From positions 24,021,615 through 24,085,614 of the forward strand of contig OW203723.1 of NCBI GenBank assembly GCA_934045075.1: a stretch of 64,000 nucleotides of DNA, given 5' to 3'. The DNA is from Yponomeuta sedellus (lineage: Eukaryota > Arthropoda > Insecta > Lepidoptera > Yponomeutidae). Positions 45,872-56,793 of this stretch are shown here, piece by piece. The notes under the pieces were generated by a model. It was given only the letters and a program-made list of their open reading frames with translations, was not told the origin of the DNA and ran no database searches. Position 1 is the stretch's first letter. Each line of letters begins with the position of its first letter. The translations under genes were made by a program, and so were the position numbers.

Positions 45872-46060
45872 ACGGTCTCTTCCCTGAGGAAGGTATAGGC
45901 CATACTCCACCACGGGGGCGAAGTCCGGATTGGTGGAGGCTTGTAAGACTAGTGCTAGTGCCAGCAAGACCAGGCGGTCTTACTGTCAGAAGTTTTCGAG
46001 CCGCCTACGCCTAAGGCCTCTGGCTTACTTTTGCTTTCATTTATCCAAAATCCGGATCGA
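45872..46060 (+). repeat. Interspersed repeat A copy between NBAS and mRpS11
   Basis: CGGTCTCTTCCCTGAGGAAG to GGCGGTCTTACTGTCAGAAG. Only about 270 bp separate it from the mRpS11 start codon, so the mRpS11 promoter is compact. Confidence 0.7.
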
Positions 46061-46329
46061 CGTGGTAACGAAACGCAACCTGTCTGATTTTTTTTTTTAA
46101 TATTAGGTTTAACGGCCCTGGAAACTAGTCCTTTTGAGCCTAATCATATGTGTGCCCACCACAGATTACAAAGTGTCACACACCACAGAAAAACAATGGC
46201 ACAATAATAAAATCACAGATTAAAATCTGTCAAAATATTTTCGAGGTTAGGCGTATTTTCGTAAATATTTTGAGAGTTGAGAGAAATCTGATTAATTCCG
46301 ATTTAGTAAGTTTAAAATCCGCAGCGACG

Positions 46330-46505
46330 ATGATGAGTGCTATAAGGAAGTCTCTGAGAGTTCCGGTGTGCACTGCGCTACGTCTTTTCCAAACTTCGGC
46401 TCCCCAAAACATTGGGGACAAGAAATGGAGCTTTAAGAACATTCCAGCAGATGATGAGGGCGTCCAGGGCGAAAAAGTCGTTGATTTAGACTCTGCACTT
46501 AAGCA
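46330..46505 (+). CDS. mRpS11: mRpS11 exon 1
   Basis: ATGATGAGTGC to CTTAAGCA|GTAAGT, leaving in phase 2. Encodes the targeting sequence and an acidic linker ([15 protein letters not shown]). Confidence 0.92.
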
Positions 46506-47778
46506 GTAAGTACTTCTATGTCATATCCTCATAATATGTATGTGTATCTATTTCTAATTTTAACCTCAATGTTCTTAATGTGCCTTATTTTAGTGAAGAG
46601 AAGCAAGTGTCTCTGCCTGTACCGCTGATATATAGGCGTGAGCTTATGTATGTGTATATGAGAAGAGAAGCATATGACAATGTTAATATTTTAGTGCGTA
46701 TTCAGTTACACATTTCACATCTGTCCACAGAAAACAAACCCTGTTTCCGACTGCAGAGTCTGACGATCAACTCTTTAACGGCACCCCATACAAGCAACTC
46801 CCTATCGCTAATGTCAGAGTCAGCAGCAACAATACCATTGTATCCTTGACAGACCACACTGGGGTGATCAAGATGATTCGTTCGTGTGGTATAGATGGGT
46901 TCAAGAACACAAAAAAGGGGACCAATATTGCTGCTCAGACCACTGCTATTAATTTAGCAAATGTAAGAGGTTTGAAACAGCCACCTATGCAAGTTCTTTT
47001 ATAAAAAATGCAATGTCCACCATTGTCACCACTTTAGGACTTCATCTATATTTATATTTAATTCAATTCAATTTATTTCACCGTAAAGAATTTTTATTTT
47101 GTGCACTGAATGTCAATGTACATTTAAAATGTAAGCCGCTGCCTTCGGGCCTTTTTGTAGCAGAAAAAGACTAAACTCTGACCATCTTTTCTGAAGTCAT
47201 CTCAAACCAAATTCATCAATTGCATATAACCTTGCAACCTATATGTATGATAACATTTCATGAACATGATATATTCACATGAACCTTATTTCATGAATAG
47301 CTTTTTTTGTTTGTTTTCATTGTTTAAAACTGTTTCAACACATTGTAACTTATAGTTTCCTATTTTGTTACAGAAAGCTATTGACAGAGGCTTCAAAACT
47401 GTCAGGGTTAAAGTGAGGGGGCTCGGACCTGGAAGACTGGTAAGGACTCTGAATTTGAACTGACTAAACTTTCAATATTAAGTCCAGATATTTTTCAACT
47501 TCAACAGAAGTTTGTGTGATGACATTTTTACAAATGGTAGGCCTAGGCTAGTAACCAAGGTTAGACAAAATTAGGCCTCTAAGTGTTGTTACGTCGTGAC
47601 ATCATTAGTTCTCATATCTGTTCAGAAAATGTTTTTTTCTGCTAATAAACACGTCAATTTACATTCACAGGCTGCCATCAAAGGCCTGCAGATGGGAGGT
47701 CTCGAGATAGTCTCAATAACGGACGCCACGCGCGTCTCGTGGAACCCACCGCGCGCGAGGAAAGCCAGGAGATTGTAA
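46330..47778 (+). CDS. mRpS11: Mitochondrial small-subunit ribosomal protein uS11m
   Basis: Exons 46330-46505, 46731-46962, 47374-47439 and 47671-47778 give 582 nt and 193 residues, the same size as human MRPS11 (194). The protein sits in the platform of the mitochondrial small ribosomal subunit near the mRNA exit. The N terminus (two Met, then AIRKSLRVP and ALRLFQTSA) looks like a mitochondrial targeting sequence. The uS11 core is clear: [52 protein letters not shown] and [20 protein letters not shown]. The first of two adjacent ATG codons is given as start; the frame is open further upstream, but targeting-sequence features start here. AATAAA lies at 47823-47828. Confidence 0.95.
46731..46962 (+). 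CDS. mRpS11: mRpS11 exon 2
   Basis: CTGTCCACAG|AAAACAA to GCAAAT|GTAAGA, phase 2 to 0. Holds the first half of the uS11 domain. Confidence 0.94.
47374..47439 (+). CDS. mRpS11: mRpS11 exon 3
   Basis: TTTGTTACAG|AAAGCTA to AGACTG|GTAAGG, 22 codons, phase 0. Encodes [13 protein letters not shown]. Confidence 0.94.
47671..47778 (+). CDS. mRpS11: mRpS11 exon 4
   Basis: ACATTCACAG|GCTGCCA to AGATTGTAA. Encodes the conserved C terminus with the basic [10 protein letters not shown] end. Confidence 0.95.
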   Translation, partial: AAIKGLQMGGLEIVSITDATRVSWNPPRARKARRL

Positions 47779-47828
47779 ATTGTTTACATTACCATAGTTG
47801 TAATCTAGTTACGTTTTATAGCAATAAA

Positions 47829-48282
47829 TGTAATAATATTGTTTACATGGATTTGTTTCTTGGCAAATATTAAAAATAGGAGGTATAATAATTAGAAGAT
47901 CAGCCATTTTACATTTTTGTTGCGAATTCTCACAAGTGAAGAAGATTCAAGCATTGAATTTTCATTAAAATTCAATTATATAAGTAATGCTTTGTGTTGT
48001 TGAAGACCTATGTCCTTGTCCTATACATATAATAATTGTTAAAACACAAAAAACGTTTTAACCATCCTTGTATCCACAACACAATTACTTGTCCTGCCCG
48101 TAAATTTGGTTACCAAATCAGGGGGCGATCATCACATGATTTGGTAACCAGACAGATCCAGCTCCCCTTTCGGATTTTTCCCACGATCTCGGCCATTATA
48201 ATCAAACATTGTTACGTTAGACCAGACCAACGAGGCTAAAAGTCGTTAAGGAAGTCTTGACAATGGTTTGACGATTTCGTCA
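47829..48282. other. Spacer after mRpS11
   Basis: 48098-48155 contains inverted arms TTTGGTTACCAAATCA and TGATTTGGTAACCA. Otherwise unclassified. Confidence 0.5.
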
Positions 48283-48640
48283 TTATATTCTTTTTAATGC
48301 ACTAAAGGACAATTTTAAAAACCTATCTAGAGGTTAAAAATTGTCCTTAGCACGGGTTAGGGCATTAAAAAGAATATAATCATGAGGGTACAGCGATATC
48401 ATTCCGATGTAAACCTAACTGCAATGTAGGTACTCGGGGCTACATACAAGTGACGCAAATTACTTCAGATGTTGCTGCCTGTACGTAATACAGAGAATAT
48501 TGTAAAGAGGTTTGAAATTTCACTAATGTCGGTGGTCGCTACAGGTGGTCAGAGGCCAGAGTTAGCCAGAGGTCGTGGGTTCGATTCCCGGCATGGGTGG
48601 AATTTTGAGCCTCTAGATAGGTTTTTAAGATTTCGTCATA
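48283..48640 (+). repeat. SINE-1 copy with an inverted tail in front
   Basis: 48283-48333 is a minus-strand SINE-1 tail facing the plus-strand tail at 48337-48375. 48380-48640 is a plus-strand copy (GGGTACAGCGATATCATTCC; GTGGGTTCGATTCCCGGCAT). Confidence 0.8.
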
Positions 48641-48724
48641 GTAACAGGAAAAAAACTAGCCAAGTGTGAGTGCGACAAGTTCCGTAAGTACCTACTACCA
48701 TATTTCTTTCTAAATTAGTAACGT

Positions 48725-48812
48725 AATGGCGAGAGACCGCGAAGGATGGTGTGATGGGGAAAAGGCATATACCTACCCAGCAGTGGCCAGAGGTGGACTG
48801 ATGATGATGTAA
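48725..48812 (+). repeat. LINE pol C-terminal scrap
   Basis: GCGAGAGACCGCGAAGGATG then CTACCCAGCAGTGGCC, resembling the DR-x-W ... QQW ending of LINE polyproteins. Confidence 0.5.
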
Positions 48813-48977
48813 AGTATTTAGCGAGTCCGACTCGCGTTTGGCCGTTTTATTTTTTATTATATATCGTTAGAATACCTACATAATTGCAAAATCACGCAGT
48901 TTTCCTGTGTTTCCATGCCTGTATTTATTACCGTTTTAACGATAGAGCACAAACAAAAAATCGCGAACACTCGTTGT

Positions 48978-49122
48978 AGAGACCCTCTGCCCAGTTGGCA
49001 GAGCGCTGGCACGGTTAGCCAGAGGTCGCGGGTTCGAGTCCCGGCGTGGGTGGAATTTTTAGCCTCCAAATAAGTTTTTAAAATTGTCCTTAGCACGGGT
49101 TAGTGCATTAAAAAGAATAAAA
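48978..49122 (+). repeat. SINE-1, tRNA-like head and tail
   Basis: GACCCTCTGCCCAGTTGGCA, GCGCTGGCACGGTTAGCCAG and GCGGGTTCGAGTCCCGGCGT, followed by the standard tail. Confidence 0.85.
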
Positions 49123-49245
49123 ACGTAATAAATAAATATTCATTACACAGATCTCGTTAGCCCTATACTAAGTACAACTAAATTATTTGTGTCACAGGTG
49201 CTAACTCTACGATAGATTTCATACAATAAATACATAGATAAGATC

Positions 49246-49362
49246 CGAGACAAACTAGAAGTTCGTTTCCTAGCTTGACCCTACCGGGGTCGAACCCGAG
49301 GCCTTCGGTTTTACAGTCAGCGTGCCACACCGCTGCGCCACCGAGGCCGTCATGCTGACGTA
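49246..49362 (-). repeat. tRNA-like SINE head
   Basis: Minus strand reads GGCCTCGGTGGCGCAGCGGT (box A-like) and CCTCGGGTTCGACCCCGGTA (box B-like). Probably a SINE-2 type head; no clean tRNA fold with a usable anticodon. Confidence 0.6.
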
Positions 49363-49492
49363 GAAGTGGTTACTCAGTCCACCGACCCCATCATGGCTAC
49401 TCTTCATGAAGCATTTCACTTAAAAATACAAAAATACATATAAAATGTGTTTAATAATTTCACTATTTACAAAGATTGATAAATGCGGGTAT

Positions 49493-49579
49493 TCAAAACC
49501 CATATTTCGATTGTGTCTGCCGCTTCGACATTCTGTTCTGCGACCATTGGTTCTGTAGTTCCGCCTCGTTTGCTTTAGC
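49493..49579 (-). CDS. PRCC: PRCC exon 6 (last)
   Basis: TTTATTTCAG|GCTAAAG to GGGTTTTGA; 28 residues plus stop, ending KRQTQSKYGF. Confidence 0.95.
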   Translation of the reverse strand, partial: AKANEAELQNQWSQNRMSKRQTQSKYGF

Positions 49580-52500
49580 CTGAAATAAAAACACAACATT
49601 AGCCTCCATTTAACAACACAGTCAAACAACTATCCAAAACATTTTTTGGAAGTTTTGTGAAGCTAAAATAAAAAAAAATATGGCGTTTCTTCTTGTGTTG
49701 AATCATTTCTTACTCTTCTGTGAAGTTAACCTGTTCGTACATCATGTAAAAAGGCTCAACATATTTAGACGGAAATAGGCTTATCGTTAAATCATGCCTT
49801 ATTAACAAACAACACACTTTTTATCCTAAAGTCGTTTTTACACTAACTCATTGCTGCCATTCCTTTTTATTTCATCGAAAACAAAGGTTGCAAAAATGAG
49901 GGTCATGCACGCCTAATATATCACTAACACAGTTCTTATGCATAGTAACATTTTTTTATGTCAGAGGCCTCATGGGCGGCTTGATAATTTTTGACAATAA
50001 GGCCCGCCACTGATCCCCCACCAACCCGGACTTGGCCCCCCCGGAGTATGGCCTAACCTTCCTGCGATGCAGAAAGAGACCCGTGCCCCAGCATTAAGGA
50101 CACGCCGCTGCCCTGTTAGAGGCTCCGAACTTACTTGATGCGCCAGGTACGTGATTTGGTGTTTCTTCTTCTGTTGGGTAGTCGGCTCGTTCCCTTTCTT
50201 CTTGCTGGCGGAGGTCCGTTTGCTGGTGTCCTCCATTAGCCCGCGCATGTACGTCTGCCGCGCCTCGGCCAGGACCGCGGACTGGTCGATGTCGAGGATC
50301 TGGATGTCTTCCCGCTTGCGTTTGCCGCGGGTGCCGCATAGTTGGCGGAGCTGGGGATTGTTGAGCGATCAGCAAGAATGGAAGGTGGTGATGAATCACT
50401 GTATCAATTCGTCGTCCCCTGTGATATTAAAAAGTATAGCCGTTTTATTAATAAAAAAAAACACGATTTCGAAGACGAAGTCCGCCGCATCGCCATTGTA
50501 AGCTATACGTATGTGCAATTATCACATCACACTTCACAATAATATTATAAAGGCAAAAGTTTGTGAGTGTGTATGTTTCTTACTTCTTCACGTCCAAACG
50601 GCTGGAGCGCTTTAATCATATTTTAATCAGCTGACACCCTGGATTAACACACAGGCTACGTTTTACTGCGGGAAAATATCTTAATCTCACGGGAAAATTA
50701 CTTACCTAATAAATAATCGAGATTAGACTCGTTTATTATATAGCTATGTAGGAGTATTGCGAATCATTAAGAAATACTAATAATAATAATTTCATTAAAC
50801 ACCCCTCAGAGGCGGGTTATTTAAAGTGCCTCTGAGTAGTACTTTAAGGAATTATGTTTTTCTAAAATCTAACTAGCGTCAACAACTGATCCCTGGCTCA
50901 AGGGGGCTTACCCATTGTGCCAGACAATTGATTTATTGACTCAACTTGATGGTTTGACGTTGACAACAAATATCTCGTCTGATGTGCACTGTGCGTCTTT
51001 GGGTACTGAGTTATTAAAAACACAGTTTACACAAACACTGTGATCGTTTTTAAAAACGAAAGAAAAGCTTTGCTACTTACAGCTTCATCATCCAAAACAA
51101 CATCATTGCTGTTAATACTGGAACTCTCTGAGGCTCCACTGTAACCGTTGGAATAATCTCCTTCCTCCATTCCAAAGCCACTTTGACTTGACTCCACTTG
51201 TGAATCTCGTTGGAGCTCCACACGACTCTCGACCATATCTTGCTTGAAATAAGACTGAATACTCCGTTTCTCCTTCGGTAAAGAGACATTTTGTACTTTT
51301 GCGGTCACATTCTCATCAATATCCAGCGGTACATCTTCAATCGGCGCTTCTATTGGCTTATTAATTGAGAAGAAATCATTTTGTCCTTCCTCATCATTGT
51401 CACTGTCATCTGAATAGTCTAAAGCTAATGCCTTCGTCTGAGCCTCGACTGGTTTCACTGGTGTGGGTAGAGGTTTCTTTTTCACTGTACTTGTTTTGGG
51501 TTTTTGAGCGAGCACGTGTGGTATGAGAGATTTGGAGGTCGTCGATAGAACAGCGCCTTTTGGTTCTGGTAGTAAGCTGAGCAGGCCTGATTTCTTCTGT
51601 AAGCAATATTTTGCAGTTTAAGAATTTTTTACTGGGCTCGGAAGCGAGAGACCCAGGGAGCCGATTACCGCCCATGCGAATTGAAAGCGTAGACGGAAAA
51701 CATTCGACGGATTACATATTTATCGCATAAAAATAAAATAACTCGACAGATTCATTAGACATTTTATATTTCCCATTCAAATTCATTATAGCATGGCCTT
51801 CAGAATACAGATTTTGGCTGTCGCTCGACTTTTTAAGTAGAATTCAAGTCATAAGCCATAAGAGTCGTATACAAATTATTTGCTAATGAAGTGAGAATTG
51901 ACTCGCAAGTTAGATTCTCAGTGCGGGCATGTTTGGCACCAATAACTTTGTTTTCTAAGTTATGCACATTTGCGAAGTTATAGTAACAATACCACTCGCT
52001 AACTGTGAAGGAAAACGTCGTGAGGAAACCTGAGAGTCTGAGGTGTTCGACTACCTCAGCGCCTGAAATTGCCAATCCGTGGTGGGCACGCTTGGTAATT
52101 AAGCCTATACTCCCTCTGAGAAAGGCCTGTGCCATGCAGTGGGACGTTTATAGGCTCTTAGAGTATATACTAAGTATATACTCTAAGCATAGGCTACATA
52201 AAATAAAAATATTTAGCTGACATTTTCGTAATTAGCAGTAATACGTAAACTTTCGTACCCAAGAATAAGGCAGGCAAAGGTTAATATTATACACTTAAGG
52301 GGTTTTGCAAATGTTTCTACTATGAGATCCCTAAAGATACAATAAGCGTGTATAAATAGAAAGGGTTACCAAATTAAAGATTTTTAGATGAGTGGCGCTC
52401 TTTAGGTGAGGGCTAAGTCCAGCAGTGGACTAGTATAGCCTGACGACGAGATGACGAACATTTTTAGTGTCAGCCAAAGCAAGTTCAATGCAATGAGTTT

Positions 52501-55500
52501 TGGGTTTTAGACGTTTCGGTGCGCTAACTAGCGCCACCAATGGAAAAAAATCATGACTTGTTTTATAAAAAAAAAAAAAACTTTTTACTTTTTTTTATCG
52601 CTTGTGATTGGTTATAGTCTTGTCTAACACGTGATATTGGCGAAGTTGTACTGGACAATCAGTGCACTGAGTCCATTAACAGAATTGAATAATAAAATAC
52701 TTACATCCGTGACTAGACGTGACGTATAATGAAAAACCAAGGACTAATCACTTTCCGCCAAATACGGCCGTTTCTATTCTAACGGAAATCGATTAAAGTT
52801 CTTCTATTGATCATAGGTTCTAGACTGTAGGTTCTAAAAATAGTTGTCACAGTTGTTAAGATTTCTCATGTTCACTTTTAGATAAAAACGTATTACCTAT
52901 AACACAAGTTATGATTTTTTTAGTTAGCAATCGGAATCACCTTAATATGGAAACTGTTAATGTTGGATAATGTTGAAAACTAGGGGCCATATTTTAATTC
53001 TTATATATCATAACACGATTTCTCTAAAGCACTTCTTAGAGGCAGTAAAATCTCCTCCACAGACTCCTTTCTCTTATTTCCTTCAGCAATTTTCCGGCGT
53101 AAGGTTGTCTGGAAGAAATTGCTTTTAGCAATAAGGCCGCCAATTGTACTTTGTATCTTTACATGTTTTATAATATGTGATCTGGTGTACAATAAAGAAT
53201 ATTCTTATCTTATTTTAATCGGTGCTTATGGAGTGTTTTAAGATATCGCGTTTTTATAAATAAAACCGCAAGTTTGAAGTTTTTTTGTCCATTTTGTGGG
53301 TTCCGTACCTCAAAAAGTAAAACGGAACCCTTATAGAATCACTGTTGTCCGTCCGTCCGTCTGTCTGTTAAGATTATTTAACTCGCGAACGCGTAGACGT
53401 ATCGAGTTGAAATTAAAAGAATAACTCAGGTCTACAGTCCCTTATAGCTGTGAAAACGTAAAAAAAAGTTACCACTGTTTCGATAACAACACTTGTATGT
53501 CCCCACTGCTGGGGTCTCTTCGTGCCATACTCCACCATGGGACCCAAGTCCGGGTTGGTGGAGGATTGTAAGACTAGTGCTAGTGCCAGTAAGACTTGGC
53601 GGTCTTTGCCCTAAGGGCTCTGACTTGCTTTTGCTTTTATTTATCCAAAATCCGAATCGACGTGGTAACGAAACGCAACCTGTCGTATGGCTGATTAATC
53701 CTCAGAACAATAACTAAAGCATAGAAGGAGCCGTAAAATAAGAAGTTATAACTCATTAGCTGTCCTTGTTACTCTTGCAATAATTCTTTCTGCCAGAAAG
53801 AGACAACTGTAGTGTACTTTTACACTCAAAATTTTACAATCGTACAAGGTTACCTATAGAAAGTCACAGTTACTCAGACAGAACAATAACTAACTAAAGC
53901 ATAGAAGAAGCGTTATAAAATGAACACCTGACACATGTCTGTCTCGTCATCAAGCCGCCCATAAGGCCTCTGAAGTGGCATAACGACTTCCATTACATGA
54001 TAGCTTGCACCAACGGGGTGTTTAAGGTTCCTTCCGAAAGCGCTTGGAAAAATGCCGGAAAAAAGCGGTAGTCACGGTACCACTATATACGCACCAGAAA
54101 TGTATATTTCGATACTCAAGGGTATTAAGGGAATAAGGGTTCTTTCTGTTCACAAACGGAAAGAACTCTATTAAAATTCTTTCCGTTCTAAAAGTATTGC
54201 TTTACTTACGCTGTACTGTGCTGTATGGTGTTGTGACACACCATACAGCAAAGACAAAGTACGAGTAACAAATAGAATTTTTACAGTTTACAGCAATTCT
54301 GTGAATATTAAGCTGGCTACTTGTAATCTTTGTATATGAGATTAGGACCTTTAAGCCATGTATTCACTAGGCGACATATTGTCGCGGAACATGTCTAGGA
54401 ACACTGTTTCTACGTGTCGCCGCGACGTCGCGCTGTGTTCTGCGACGTCGCATGGGACATTGCAGCGACATCTACGTTCCGTGTTCTGTCTCGCGAGCCA
54501 GAACTTCCTGCGACATCAGTCGGTCTACAGGTGTCCCCGAGTGTAGACGCGTCTGCGCTTTGTTTTACAACAGGCCCGTAGAGTAGAGCAATGAAGCAGT
54601 GCTATTGAACTAAACCAATGGGTGTTTGTGGGACACCAATAGCAGTGATAATAAAAACAAAATAAAGAAAAATGATCCATCAAACATTCGAAGATCACGT
54701 AAAATATTCACTCTGCTTTCTCTTTGTGCCAAGTAGTTTCGCACCCACCACCTTTTCTTTTTATAACGTCTTGGTCCACCCAATCGACAATTAATATATA
54801 TGTACGTGTACGCAGTACTATGCCACGACTTCCTCGGGCGACATCTCCGCGGCGATGATTGGTTTGGACAGGGAAAATGTCTCGCGACATGTTGCTAACA
54901 TGTTCCGAGAACACGCACCGTAGATTTTCTGGCACATGTCTCGCGACTTGTCTCCTAGTGAAATCGTGGGTCGGACAGATGTTTTAAGCAGAGTAATAGG
55001 GTCTCATCTGTGCCCTTTTGCTATTGAACCCTAAAAACCCAAAATTTTTATAATGACTATTTTCTATTTAAAAATGGGGCACTTATCAATGCTTACCTCA
55101 TGGGGCTTAATGTGTGAGGTTGTCATTTTATCAACTTACTGCGCTTGGTGCTTTCGGCTTCTTGTTCGGCATAGCATCCAAATCTTTGAACTGCAAAATA
55201 CACAAGATACAGTGTTGATAAAATTACTCAGGTCATGATACACATAAATACTTTCGAAGTAATATTTTTCTACTCTTTACATAATATGTAATTTTCGTAA
55301 GCACTCTTTGCATACTTTGTGATCTGTGTTGTTTCTGAAGGGCAAAATTAATTTCTTCACAAAATATGAAATCAAACGAAGTCAGTATGAAGTCAAACTA
55401 AGGATACCTGCATGGGGACAGGGAACAGAAATGAAATTTAACAGGATTAGACCTAAAATTTCTGCACTTAGCCTTAGCCCCTGTTTCACAATATTCAAAT

Positions 55501-56793
55501 AAAGTTCCAGATAAGCTATCCGAAACCAGGGCGGGCGTCTGTTATAAATTTAAAGAATTTTTCGTGTTCGTTTATGGTTTCAAACTTAGAACAAATGGCA
55601 GCCCTGGTTGCAGATAGCGTTACCGAAACTTTATCTGCAGATTGTGAAATAGACCCTTATACTTGCAATATTGTATTAGCAAAGACATTTAATCACTCCA
55701 GCCAGCTTGTACCTTTCTAGAAAGTCAGCAAGTGCTTCAGAGCACTCCACCTTGCTTCACATAGATGACATGGAATGTGTTTGGCAATACATTCACATAA
55801 CTTTTGGTTTCTCATCTGTAACATTGGCAAGCATTTGGATGGCTGTGTGGGAGAATGCAGTAGCATGCTATGTGCAAAGTCTTGAGATAGGTGGTAGAAC
55901 ATGCCTGATTTGAAATTAAACAAACCTCATTCTTGAAAGAGAAACTTACATCACTCAAAGAAGGCACCATGATGCGGGCCTTAGGTTTGGCTATATTCAT
56001 TGTTGGTGCTTTCTTATGGAGGAATTCATCGTCTTCTTCCACCACCTCAGGCTTCTTACTGCTGGGTTGTGGGAGGAGGTTGAATAGACTCTGCTCGTTT
56101 TCTGTTGGCTCTGTAACTGGATCCAATGGCTTGGATGAGGAAGGCTCTGAAAATGGATTGAAAGGTAGTAAATCTTACTAGATCAGTCATAAATCTTACT
56201 AGAAAGATAGTAAGATTTATGAGGCAGATAATTACATAAGTAAAACATAGTAAAAGAAGTCACTTTGTTTCTTTTTATATTGAGAACCTAATTATCATCA
56301 TCATCATCAACCCATTACGTCCGAGGGGCACGGGTCTCTTCGCTGAGGAAGGTATAGGCCATACTCCGCCGCCCCCAACTTTACCCACCAACCCCATATA
56401 CTCCACCACGGGGGCCAAGTCAGGATTGGTGGAGGCTTGCTAGACTAGTGGCTGGTCTTACTGTCAGAAGTTTTTAAGCCTCTGACTTGGCTTTTGCGAA
56501 GCACGTAAGCGCTCGCAAAAACGCCATTAGTGTTAGCAGACGGTTTACCCATCCATGCACTGAACGCGCCGTGTTGCTTACCCTTCGTGATCGTTTTAGA
56601 TCACTCAGGCAGCCGGGGCTACGAGAGATTCGAGAACATAATGGAAAACGTTAAAGAAGAACAGTTTGTTTGGAAAAAGAGGCATACTGTAGGTACCTTC
56701 GATTTTGGTAACCAAAGCTGTTGTGATAGTAGGTTCTTGGTCTTCATCCTCGTATTCACTCGAGTCACTATTCTCATAGGCTACCAAAGCCAT
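49493..56793 (-). CDS. PRCC: PRCC orthologue, nuclear proline-rich mitotic checkpoint / splicing-associated protein
   Basis: Exons on the minus strand: 56793-56697, 56146-55950, 55190-55140, 51596-51081, 50350-50135 and 49579-49493. They total 1164 nt, 387 residues plus stop (human PRCC is 491). The N terminus MALVAYENSDSSE matches the family MSLVAYASSDESE. The middle is acidic and low-complexity, with LLSLLPEPKGAVL and SLIPHVLAQKP resembling LLPQPK and LLPHAFSRKP. The C terminus is the diagnostic block: KKKHQITYLAHQ and RMSKRQTQSKYGF. Vertebrate PRCC is nuclear, binds MAD2B and associates with pre-mRNA splicing factors. The long intron at 51597-55139 holds several transposon copies. A minus-strand ATTAAA lies at 49450-49455. 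Confidence 0.93.
49958..50105 (-). repeat. Interspersed repeat A copy in PRCC intron 5
   Basis: Minus-strand copy with CCAACCCGGACTTGGCCCCC; ends 30 bp before exon 5's donor. Confidence 0.7.
50135..50350 (-). CDS. PRCC: PRCC exon 5
   Basis: ATCCCCAG|CTCCGCC to CATCAA|GTAAGT, 72 codons. Encodes GTRGKRKREDIQILDI and KKKHQITYLAHQ. Confidence 0.95.
50525..50740 (+). repeat. Helitron-like fragment
   Basis: CACTTCACAATAATATTATA, TTGTGAGTGTGTATGTTTCT and ATTAACACACAGGCTACG, as in 21253-21532. 50735-51080 holds nothing further recognised except a CTCAGAGGC / GCCTCTGAG inverted pair. Confidence 0.65.
51081..51596 (-). CDS. PRCC: PRCC exon 4
   Basis: TGCTTACAG|AAGAAAT to GAAGCT|GTAAGT, 172 codons, phase 0. 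GLLSLLPEPKGAVL is followed by an acidic DYSDDSDNDEE region and NDFFSINKP, matching the vertebrate ENFFSLPE. Confidence 0.92.
51865..52165 (+). repeat. tRNA-derived SINE-3, near-complete copy
   Basis: GACTCGCAAGTTAGATTCTC and CAGTGCGGGCATG are a worn tRNA-like head. The body has AGGAAAACGTCGTGAGGAAA, GTCTGAGGTGTTCGACTACC and the end GAGAAAGGCCTGTGCCATGC. A 31 bp palindrome (CTTAGAGTATATAC centred at about 52172) follows. Confidence 0.8.
52393..52450 (+). repeat. Repeat B 3' end
   Basis: TGGCGCTCTTTAGGTGAGGG then TATAGCCTGACGACGA. Confidence 0.7.
52500..52970 (+). repeat. Repeat F copy
   Basis: TAGCGCCACCAATGGAAAAA and TTGTTAAGATTTCTCATGTT, shared with 17230-17650. The inner piece 52600-52690 is found inverted at 56840-56940. 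Confidence 0.68.
53070..53212 (+). repeat. LINE 3' end
   Basis: GGTTGTCTGGAAGAAATTGC to GTGTACAATAAAGAATATTC, closely matching 18905-19060. Confidence 0.75.
53280..53470. repeat. Common dispersed repeat G
   Basis: GGTTCCGTACCTCAAAAAGT, then GTCCGTCCGTCCGTCTGTCT. Related pieces at 20575-20640 and 59520-59950 (TACGGAACCCTCAGTGGGCG). Confidence 0.55.
53488..54085 (+). repeat. Two partial repeat A copies
   Basis: 53488-53600 starts ACTTGTATGTCCCCACTGCT. 53945-54085 holds AGCCGCCCATAAGGCCTCTG onward. Confidence 0.65.
54356..54973. mobile_element. Foldback MITE rich in GCGACATGT motifs
   Basis: Left end ATTCACTAGGCGACATATTG and right end CGACTTGTCTCCTAGTGAAA are inverted with a few mismatches. 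The interior repeats TGTCGCG and GACGTCGC. No transposase frame. A shorter palindrome lies just before it (GCTGTATGGTG / CACCATACAGC, 54219-54252). Confidence 0.7.
54974..55139. other. PRCC intron 3 remainder
   Basis: No feature seen beyond the exon-3 donor at its right edge. Confidence 0.4.
55140..55190 (-). CDS. PRCC: PRCC exon 3
   Basis: ATTTTGCAG|TTCAAAG to AGCGCA|GTAAGT; 17 codons (FKDLDAMPNKKPKAPSA). Confidence 0.85.
55191..55949. other. PRCC intron 2, nothing recognised
   Basis: Contains a short inverted pair, GATAGCGTTACCGAAACTTTATC against GATAAGCTATCCGAAAC, suggesting a foldback remnant at 55495-55645. No coding signal. Confidence 0.4.
55950..56146 (-). CDS. PRCC: PRCC exon 2
   Basis: CCATTTTCAG|AGCCTTC to TTGAGTGAT|GTAAGT, phase 1 to 0. 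Contains EQSLFNLLPQPSSKKPEVVE and PKARIMVPSLSD. Confidence 0.9.
56310..56630 (+). repeat. Interspersed repeat A copy in PRCC intron 1
   Basis: ACGTCCGAGGGGCACGGGTC to ACTCAGGCAGCCGGGGCTAC, ending about 65 bp from PRCC exon 1's donor. Confidence 0.72.
56697..56793 (-). CDS. PRCC: PRCC exon 1
   Basis: ATG at 56793-56791; ends ATCGAAG|GTACCT in phase 1. MALVAYENSDSSE is the conserved start. Confidence 0.9.

Noticed and set aside
54356..54973. Regulatory element with many GCGACATGT motifs
   Set aside because: The motifs are explained by inverted arms of a MITE.
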